From contig OMZY01000017.1 in assembly GCA_900315675.1 (NCBI GenBank), forward strand, positions 1 to 53,829: DNA of 53,829 nucleotides, written 5' to 3'. This stretch comes from an uncultured Eubacteriales bacterium (GTDB taxonomy: Bacteria; Bacillota; Clostridia; Christensenellales; Aristaeellaceae). Position numbers and translations under genes: made by a program. Positions 49,090-53,829 of the stretch are shown piece by piece (positions within the stretch are counted from its first letter, which is position 1; each line of letters starts with the position of its first letter). The notes beneath the pieces are model-generated. The model was not told the DNA's origin. It made no database searches and was given only the letters and a program-made list of their open reading frames with translations.

Positions 49090-50148
49090 TTACTTGACCG
49101 GTTCATCGTTGATCAGCATGATCTTGCCGTGCACGTCCCGGGGATTCCTGTACAGGGCGAAGGCTTCCGCCGCCTGGCTCAGCGGGAATTTCCGGAAGAT
49201 CATGGAGGGGTCAAACTTCAGCCGTCCGTCCGCAAAGCAGTGCGCCGTCAGCGTCCATTCCTTTCCCGGGAACGGGGCGGAATAGCTCATCCAGCTGCCC
49301 GTCAGGTAGAATTCCTTCCGGTTCATATTCTCCCACTGGGCGGGGGTGAAGGTCAGGTCTGTGTGGGGCGTGCCGATAAAGCACACCTTGGCCTTGTTGG
49401 CCGCCAGTTCAAACGCCATCCGCATGGTCACCGGGTTGCCGGCCGTTTCCAGCACGTTCTCAAAGCCCCGGCCGCCGGTCAGCGCTTTGGCTTCTTCGAT
49501 AAATCCTTCCTTCAGGGTGTTCACGGTTTCGTTCGCGCCCATCCGCTTTGCCAGCTCCAGCCGGCCGTCGTCAATGTCAAAAGCCACAATCTGTTTTGCG
49601 CCCAGGATCTTCGCCCACTGCAGGGTAAAGATGCCGATGGTGCCGCATCCCAGGATCGCCACGGTCTCTCCGCCCCGGTACCGGGCCTGCAGCAGGCCGT
49701 GCACCGCCACGGTGGAAGGCTCAAACATCGCCGCCTGTTCATAGGGAATCGACGGATCGTACTTGATGGCATTCGCCGCGGGAATCACCACGTATTCCGC
49801 AAAGCTTCCCTGTTCCCGGCTCCCGATAAAGCTGTAATGCCGGCACAGGGAAAAGTTTCCCTGCTGGCAGTCAGCGCATTTCATGCAGGGTACCAGGGGC
49901 GCGCCGCTCACAGTGTCTCCGGCGCTGATTCCTTCAACGCCTTCTCCGACTTCCACCACGTCCCCGCTGAACTCATGTCCCAGTACTACCGGGTAAAAAT
50001 GCGCGCCGTGGTTCAGCACCCGCGGCACGTCGCTGCCGCAGATGCCCGTTGCCCGTACCCGGACCTTTACCGTCCCGGGCCGGCATACCGGCGTTTCCCA
50101 GTCCGCATAGCGGATATCCTCGTTTCCGTACAGCACCGCTGCTTTCAT
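49090..50148 (-). CDS. Zinc alcohol dehydrogenase, galactitol-1-phosphate 5-dehydrogenase-like
   Basis: Medium-chain Zn-dependent dehydrogenase, 352 residues. Catalytic zinc ligands are C37 (ATGICGSD) and H58-E59 (VLGHEFSG). The structural zinc loop is CMKCADCQQGNFSLC (about 88-102). The Rossmann motif is VAILGCGTIGIFTLQ, and the Asp at the end of strand 2 (VAFDIDDGR) predicts NAD. The closest named family I recognise is GatD/sorbitol dehydrogenase, oxidising an alditol or alditol phosphate to a ketose. It is between the kinase and reductase genes in one operon. Confidence 0.9.
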   Translation of the reverse strand: MKAAVLYGNEDIRYADWETPVCRPGTVKVRVRATGICGSDVPRVLNHGAHFYPVVLGHEFSGDVVEVGEGVEGISAGDTVSGAPLVPCMKCADCQQGNFSLCRHYSFIGSREQGSFAEYVVIPAANAIKYDPSIPYEQAAMFEPSTVAVHGLLQARYRGGETVAILGCGTIGIFTLQWAKILGAKQIVAFDIDDGRLELAKRMGANETVNTLKEGFIEEAKALTGGRGFENVLETAGNPVTMRMAFELAANKAKVCFIGTPHTDLTFTPAQWENMNRKEFYLTGSWMSYSAPFPGKEWTLTAHCFADGRLKFDPSMIFRKFPLSQAAEAFALYRNPRDVHGKIMLINDEPVK

Positions 50149-50167
50149 GGTCCTGTGTCCCTTCCTT

Positions 50168-51643
50168 TCACCGCATCAGATCTTTCAGGTGTTCATACAG
50201 CTGCCGGTAGGTTTCATATCCCCGGTCATAAACATCCCGTTTCCCCGTATCCGGTTCAACCGTCCGTTTCACCCGGATCGTCTGCCGCGCAGCTTCCTCA
50301 AAGTCTTTCCACACGCCCGTTCCCACCCCGGCAAGAATCGCCGCGCCCAGGGTGGTCGCCGTATCGCTGCCGGGCACTTCAATCCCGCAGCCCGTCACGT
50401 CTGCTTTGATCTGCGTCCAGATCCGGCTGTTGGCGCTTCCGCCCATTGCCCGGAGCACGCCTGCCCGGGCGCCGGCCTCCGCCGCCGTTTCCAGGTTGTG
50501 CCTCAGGGCATAGGCAACGCCTTCCATGCAGGCCCGGATCATCTGCGCCCGGTTAATGCCGAAGTTCAGTCCGAAGAATACCCCGCACGCGTCCGGATTC
50601 CAGATCGGGCTCCGCTCCCCTGCCATATAGGGCAGGAAGGTGACGCCGCCGCTGCCCGGCTGCGCGGTTTCCGCCAGGGCGCTCATTTCCTCAAAGCTGA
50701 GCTCCGGGCACATGGTTTCCCGCAGCCACTTCAGCGCGCCGCCTCCGCCGGTGGTTCCGCCCTGCAGCAGCCACATTCCCGGCACCACATGGAACCCCAG
50801 GATCAGCCGCGGATCCGCGGCGTACCGGTTGATGCAGATGCTCATGCCGCCGGCCTGGCCGCCCTGCTCCTGGGTCTGCCCGGGTGATACAACGCCCGCG
50901 CCCAGCGTACCGCAGGCCGCGTCCAGTCCGCCTGCCGTCACCGGAATGCCTTCCGTCAGACCCATCTGCTCCGCTGCCGCCCGGGTCAGTTTCCCCACCA
51001 CCTTGTGGCAGGGCACAATCTCCGGCAGCATCTTCCGCGGGATACCCAGTTCCCCGCACATTGTGTCGTCCCAGCAGCCTTTCCGCATATCAAAGCAGGC
51101 CAATCCGTATCCCTGGGACAGATCCTGGGTGATCTCCCCTGTCATCCTGTAGACGATATAGCTGTTCGACTGCAGGATCTTTTCCGTCTTTTCAAATACC
51201 TCCGGCCGGTGCTTCCGGTACCAGAGGATTTTCGGCCAGGTATACCCCGGTTTGGCAGGATTGCCGCACAGTTCAAACAGTTTTTCTTCTGTCAGTGTGT
51301 CTGCTGTTTCCCGGCAGATTTCCCCGCTTCGGGTATCGGTCCAGATCGGCGTCGGGCAAAGCACTTTCCCTGCCTTGTCCAGTGCGATCGCAGACCAGCT
51401 CTGTCCGTCCGTGCCGATTCCGGCAATTTCCGCCGGATTGATGCCGTTTTCGGAGATCATTTCCCGCACTGCCCGGCAGACGCCGTCCCACCAGAGTTCC
51501 GGGTCCTGTTCGGCCCAGCCCTTCCGGGGATAACTGACCGGATACTCGCATCCGCCCTGTGCGGCAATCCTTCCTTCCGGGTCAAAAACCGCCGTCTTGC
51601 AGGAAGATGTGCCGATATCCACACCCAGCAGCAGGGTTCTCAT
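50168..51643 (-). CDS. FGGY carbohydrate kinase (xylulokinase-like)
   Basis: Sugar kinase of the FGGY family, 491 residues, phosphorylating a ketose or polyol. The N-terminal ATPase fold has LGVDIGTSSCKTAVFDPEGR, the substrate-contact segment GIGTDGQSWSAIALD, and PIWTDTRSG. The second half has the FGGY signature region GERSPIWNPDACGVFFGLNF and GGSANSRIWTQIKADVTGC. Close to xylulokinase in pattern, but in context it could be a fuculokinase-like or polyol kinase. AAAAGGAGCG precedes ATG 51643; the next gene follows by 19 nt. Confidence 0.91.
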   Translation of the reverse strand: MRTLLLGVDIGTSSCKTAVFDPEGRIAAQGGCEYPVSYPRKGWAEQDPELWWDGVCRAVREMISENGINPAEIAGIGTDGQSWSAIALDKAGKVLCPTPIWTDTRSGEICRETADTLTEEKLFELCGNPAKPGYTWPKILWYRKHRPEVFEKTEKILQSNSYIVYRMTGEITQDLSQGYGLACFDMRKGCWDDTMCGELGIPRKMLPEIVPCHKVVGKLTRAAAEQMGLTEGIPVTAGGLDAACGTLGAGVVSPGQTQEQGGQAGGMSICINRYAADPRLILGFHVVPGMWLLQGGTTGGGGALKWLRETMCPELSFEEMSALAETAQPGSGGVTFLPYMAGERSPIWNPDACGVFFGLNFGINRAQMIRACMEGVAYALRHNLETAAEAGARAGVLRAMGGSANSRIWTQIKADVTGCGIEVPGSDTATTLGAAILAGVGTGVWKDFEEAARQTIRVKRTVEPDTGKRDVYDRGYETYRQLYEHLKDLMR

Positions 51644-51674
51644 CTCCGTACGCTCCTTTTCCCCGTGTTTCCTC

Positions 51675-52514
51675 TCACGCTTTTCCGTTGCTTCCCAGCA
51701 GTCGGATCAGCTCCTGCACACGGCTCTGTACTGCCTTCCGGCCTTCCGCCAGGTACTTTTTCGGATCAAAGGCCTCGGGCTGTTCCCCAATGGCTTTCTT
51801 TACGCCTGCTGTGAAGGCAATGCGCAGGTCCGTCGCGTAGTTTACCTTGCAGATACCCCGGCGGATGCATTCTCTTACCTGGTCTTCAGGCACCCCGGAG
51901 GTTCCGTGCAGCACCAGCGGAATGTCCACCCTTTCCCGCACCGCGGCCAGCCGGTCCAGATCCAGCTTCGGTTCTCCCTTGTATACGCCGTGGGCGGTGC
52001 CAATTGCCACCGCGAAGCTGCTGATGCCGGTCCGGCTGACGAAATCCGCCGCTTCATCCGGATCGGTGTACTGGGGCTTTGCTTCCATTCCATCTTCCTT
52101 ACCGCCCACTGTACCCAGCTCTGCCTCCACCGGCAGGCCGCAGGCCATGGCGACAACCCGGCGGGTCAGTTCCACATTCCCTTCATAGGGAAGCTTGGAG
52201 CCGTCGATCATCAGGGAGGTATACCCTTCCCGGGCGCATTCCTCCGCCAGTTCATAGCTGTTGCCGTGGTCCAGGTGCAGCGCCACGGGCACCTTCGCGT
52301 CCCGTGCCATCCGGCTCACAATACCGGCAAAGCACTTCGGCCCGGCATACTTCAGCGTGCCGGGCGTAGTCTGTATGATTACGGGAGCGTTCTCCGCCTC
52401 TGCGGCAGCAATAATCGCCTGGACCATTTCCAGGTTTTCAGCGTTGAACGCACCAATGGCATAACCGTCTTTCTGTGCCTTCTTCAGCATTCCTCCGGTT
52501 GTAACGAATGGCAT
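51675..52514 (-). CDS. Class II aldolase (fructose/tagatose-bisphosphate type)
   Basis: Zinc-dependent class II aldolase of the FbaA/GatY/KbaY family, 279 residues, which cleaves ketose 1,6-bisphosphates to dihydroxyacetone phosphate and a three-carbon aldehyde phosphate. The start is ATG 52514 (MPFVTTGGMLKKAQKDGYAI), with AGAGGAA upstream; an in-frame ATG at 52559 overlaps the promoter and operator. VPVALHLDHGNSYELAEECA carries catalytic D82 and zinc ligand H83; GTAHGVYKGEPKLDLDRL and VLHGTSGVPEDQVRECIRRG supply the other zinc histidines and phosphate loop. It heads the operon. It is not the small FucA type. Confidence 0.91.
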   Translation of the reverse strand: MPFVTTGGMLKKAQKDGYAIGAFNAENLEMVQAIIAAAEAENAPVIIQTTPGTLKYAGPKCFAGIVSRMARDAKVPVALHLDHGNSYELAEECAREGYTSLMIDGSKLPYEGNVELTRRVVAMACGLPVEAELGTVGGKEDGMEAKPQYTDPDEAADFVSRTGISSFAVAIGTAHGVYKGEPKLDLDRLAAVRERVDIPLVLHGTSGVPEDQVRECIRRGICKVNYATDLRIAFTAGVKKAIGEQPEAFDPKKYLAEGRKAVQSRVQELIRLLGSNGKA

Positions 52515-52536
52515 TGATTGTTCCTCTTTTCCAAAA

Positions 52537-52550
52537 GCGAATCGTTTCGC
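52537..52550. promoter_or_regulatory. GAAWCGWTTC operator of the aldolase operon
   Basis: GCGAATCGTTTCGC on the plus strand (reverse complement GCGAAACGATTCGC), a 14-bp palindrome with one mismatched pair, located at the transcription start of the minus-strand promoter. Core shared with 31309-31322 and 52664-52677. Confidence 0.7.
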
Positions 52551-52559
52551 TTTTTCCAC

Positions 52560-52589
52560 ATTATACGACCGGTTTCAGCTCCTTGTCAA
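52560..52589 (-). promoter_or_regulatory. Promoter of the aldolase operon
   Basis: Minus strand -35 TTGACA (52589-52584), 18-nt spacer, -10 TATAAT (52565-52560), both perfect hexamers. The operator lies just downstream. Confidence 0.85.
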
Positions 52590-52625
52590 TCCTTTTTTTG
52601 TTCTCATCTTATCTTATTTAAATGC

Positions 52626-52654
52626 TTGACTTTCTTCCTTTTCTCATTTACATT
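52626..52654 (+). promoter_or_regulatory. Promoter of the pfkB-type kinase gene
   Basis: -35 TTGACT (52626-52631), 17-nt spacer, -10 TACATT (52649-52654). Confidence 0.75.
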
Positions 52655-52663
52655 ATTTGCAGA

Positions 52664-52677
52664 ATGAAACGATTCGG
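52664..52677. promoter_or_regulatory. GAAWCGWTTC operator of the pfkB-type kinase gene
   Basis: ATGAAACGATTCGG begins about 3 nt after the expected transcription start, the same relative position as the operator of the divergent aldolase operon. Confidence 0.7.
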
Positions 52678-52689
52678 AGAGCGATGCAT

Positions 52690-53622
52690 ATGATCCTTAC
52701 CGTGACGCTGAACACTTCCATTGATAAACTCTATCTGGTTGAATCCATTCACCCGGAAACCGTCATGCGGGTAAAAGAGGTCCACAACACCGCCGGCGGC
52801 AAAGGCCTGAACGTCAGCCGCGTCTCCGCAAAGCTGGGTGAACCTGTCACTGCCACGGGTTTTGTCGGCGGATTCAACGGGCAGTATCTGGAGTCGCTGA
52901 TCTCCCAGCCTCTGGTTCGCTGTGCCTTTACCTGCGTGCAGGGAGAAACCCGCAGCTGCATCAACTGCTGGGATCTGTCCAACGGTCATTCCACGGAATA
53001 CCTGGAACCCGGCCAGCCCGTCACGCAGAATGATATCGGCCGTTTTCTCTCCGATTTCAGCGCCCGCCTTCCGGAAGCCGATGTGGTCACCATCAGCGGC
53101 AGCGTGCCGCAGGGCGTCCCGGAGGATTTTTACTGCGAACTGATTCGTCTCTGCCGGACAGCCGGCGTTCCTGTACTTGTGGATACCAGTGGCAGCCGCC
53201 TGATTGCCGCCGTAAAGGAAAAGCCCGTCTTCATCAAGCCTAACGAGGACGAGATTGCGCAGCTGACCGGACACTATATCCTCAGCCGCGGGGAAGCCGT
53301 GCAGGCCCTGACGGAGCTCCACGGTTCCGGTATTCCCTATGTCGTTCTTTCCATGGGTGAAGAAGGCGCCCTTCTCGCCTGTGATCAGGGTGTTTTCCAC
53401 GGCAGGCCGCCGAAAATCACGCCTCGGAACACCGTCGGCTGCGGAGACAGCATGGTGGCCGGTTTCGCCGTAGGCTTTGCCCGCCGCCTGCCCATTGAGG
53501 AAACCTTCCGCATGGCGCTGGCGGTTTCCGCTGCAAATGCCCTCAGTCTCTTCACCGGGGACTTTAATCCCGCGGATTATGACCGGCTTTACCCGGATAT
53601 TCAGATTGAAAAGCTTCATTAA
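52690..53622 (+). CDS. PfkB family kinase (1-phosphofructokinase/tagatose-6-phosphate kinase type)
   Basis: Sugar-phosphate kinase of the ribokinase fold, 310 residues. The start is ATG 52690 (MILTVTLNTSIDKLYLVESI), the canonical FruK/LacC start, with GGAGAG 8 nt upstream. In-frame ATGs at 52684 and 52657 are less well spaced or lie in the operator. VHNTAGGKGLNVSRVSAKLG (31-50) is PfkB signature 1. NTVGCGDSMVAGFAVGFARR holds the catalytic Asp and anion hole. IKPNEDEIAQLTG is the ATP-side block. Divergent from the class II aldolase with a matching operator, so the two probably act in sequence on one ketose phosphate. Confidence 0.92.
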   Translation: MILTVTLNTSIDKLYLVESIHPETVMRVKEVHNTAGGKGLNVSRVSAKLGEPVTATGFVGGFNGQYLESLISQPLVRCAFTCVQGETRSCINCWDLSNGHSTEYLEPGQPVTQNDIGRFLSDFSARLPEADVVTISGSVPQGVPEDFYCELIRLCRTAGVPVLVDTSGSRLIAAVKEKPVFIKPNEDEIAQLTGHYILSRGEAVQALTELHGSGIPYVVLSMGEEGALLACDQGVFHGRPPKITPRNTVGCGDSMVAGFAVGFARRLPIEETFRMALAVSAANALSLFTGDFNPADYDRLYPDIQIEKLH

Positions 53623-53626
53623 CGAG

Positions 53627-53656
53627 AAAACGCTTCCCTCCGGAAGCGTTTTTTTC
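53627..53656 (+). terminator. Terminator of the pfkB-type gene
   Basis: AAAACGCTTCC / GGAAGCGTTTT stem with a 4-nt loop and seven T, directly after the stop codon. Confidence 0.9.
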
Positions 53657-53658
53657 AC

Positions 53659-53695
53659 CATTCATCTTTCATAGTTTTTCATTCTTCATTGTTGA
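53659..53695 (+). repeat. TTCATCTTTCATAGTTTTTCATTCTTCATT-type repeat
   Basis: Degenerate ATTCTTCATT-family run straight after the terminator T-tract. Confidence 0.45.
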
Positions 53696-53717
53696 GGAAG
53701 CATCCACGCTTAAGGCA

Positions 53718-53829
53718 GATCTGTCAGCGTTTCAGCGCTGGTAACAGATCGCCCATGCAGGCGTCAGTGCTTCAGACTGATCTGTCAGTGCTTTAGCACT
53801 GGTAACAGATCGTCCATGCAGGCGTCAGC
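53718..53829. repeat. 61-bp tandem repeat with internal hairpin, running off the right edge
   Basis: Unit 1 is 53718-53778; unit 2 starts at 53779 and is cut by the window end. Each unit has outer arms GATCTGT / ACAGATC. Within them unit 1 pairs AGCG with CGCT, and unit 2 pairs AGTG with CACT (AGTGC / GCACT). A C-G pair in one copy is a T-A pair in the other, so pairing is kept while sequence changes. Most of the rest (CCATGCAGGCGTCAG) is identical. Confidence 0.75.

Noticed and set aside
47572-50409. Very long open frame (945 codons) on the plus strand
   Set aside because: It is antisense to fucU, the aldo/keto reductase and the dehydrogenase, all with clear family motifs. Its translation is Arg/His/Gln-rich with no domain. 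It is a by-product of GC-rich codon use.
44112-53622. Sulfoquinovose (sulfo-EMP-type) catabolic cluster, suggested by GH31, PfkB and aldolase together
   Set aside because: FucI, FucU, GatD-like and FGGY genes do not belong to the known sulfo-glycolytic sets, and no sulfolactate or sulfonate exporter gene is seen. The GH31 protein does not show the motifs I associate with sulfoquinovosidase.
53718-53829. CRISPR array at the right edge
   Set aside because: Units are contiguous 61-bp near-identical copies without variable spacers, and no cas gene is visible.

Overview
The window is chromosomal DNA of a GC-rich, low-phage-content bacterium of the Bacillota (Clostridia type). The basis is the S10 ribosomal operon order, the strong AAGGAGG-type ribosome binding sites, the YesM/YesN-style two-component system, CUT1 and CUT2 sugar ABC transporters, and ABC-type Zn uptake without its binding protein. 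A rumen or gut clostridium (Christensenellales-like) would fit, but this is a guess from gene content, not a placement. No rRNA, tRNA, transposase, integrase or CRISPR array was seen.

Layout. (1) 1-5347, minus strand: S10 operon rpsJ-rplC-rplD-rplW-rplB-rpsS-rplV-rpsC-rplP-rpmC-rpsQ-rplN, with a near-consensus promoter at 5520-5548. rplV and rpmC are both damaged as read. (2) 5865-14411, minus strand: ABC-F ATPase, WalJ/YycJ-like metallo-hydrolase, a cell-surface sugar block (LicD, split transketolase, sugar transferase), ParB, ParA, RpiB. (3) 14585-17084, plus strand: Zn-type ABC transporter (ATPase and permease) behind a palindromic operator, then a Cof-type HAD phosphatase. (4) 17093-19797, minus strand: HD hydrolase, MazG-like pyrophosphatase, and two unusual fusion proteins. 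(5) 19938-26439, minus strand: response regulator, histidine kinase, ABC ATPase, large FtsX/MacB permease and a secreted membrane-anchored accessory protein. (6) 26651-29438, plus strand: GntP permease and glycerate 2-kinase. (7) 29618-31048: an unrecognised 82-residue protein and a frameshifted GNAT acetyltransferase.

(8) 31524-53622 is a large sugar-utilisation island. It holds a CUT2 (RbsA/RbsC-type) transporter with L-fucose isomerase, a YesM/YesN two-component pair, a CUT1 transporter without its own ATPase followed by a GH31 glycosidase and a LacI regulator, and a catabolic operon on the minus strand (class II aldolase, FGGY kinase, galactitol-1-phosphate-type dehydrogenase, aldo/keto reductase, FucU mutarotase). 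A PfkB kinase is divergent from that operon. A palindrome of the form GAAWCGWTTC sits at three promoters (CUT2 transporter, aldolase operon, pfkB). A related GTAACGTTTC box sits at three others. They tie the island into one or two regulons. The enzyme set (isomerase, reductase/dehydrogenase, FGGY kinase, PfkB kinase, bisphosphate-type aldolase, no FucA) does not match the textbook fucose route and is the best candidate here for an undescribed pathway.

Repeats: AT-rich AATTCATAATTC and ATTCTTCATTTTTCATT runs sit directly at stop codons of many genes, twice as inverted pairs filling an intergenic gap. A 61-bp hairpin-bearing tandem repeat begins at 53718 and runs off the right edge.
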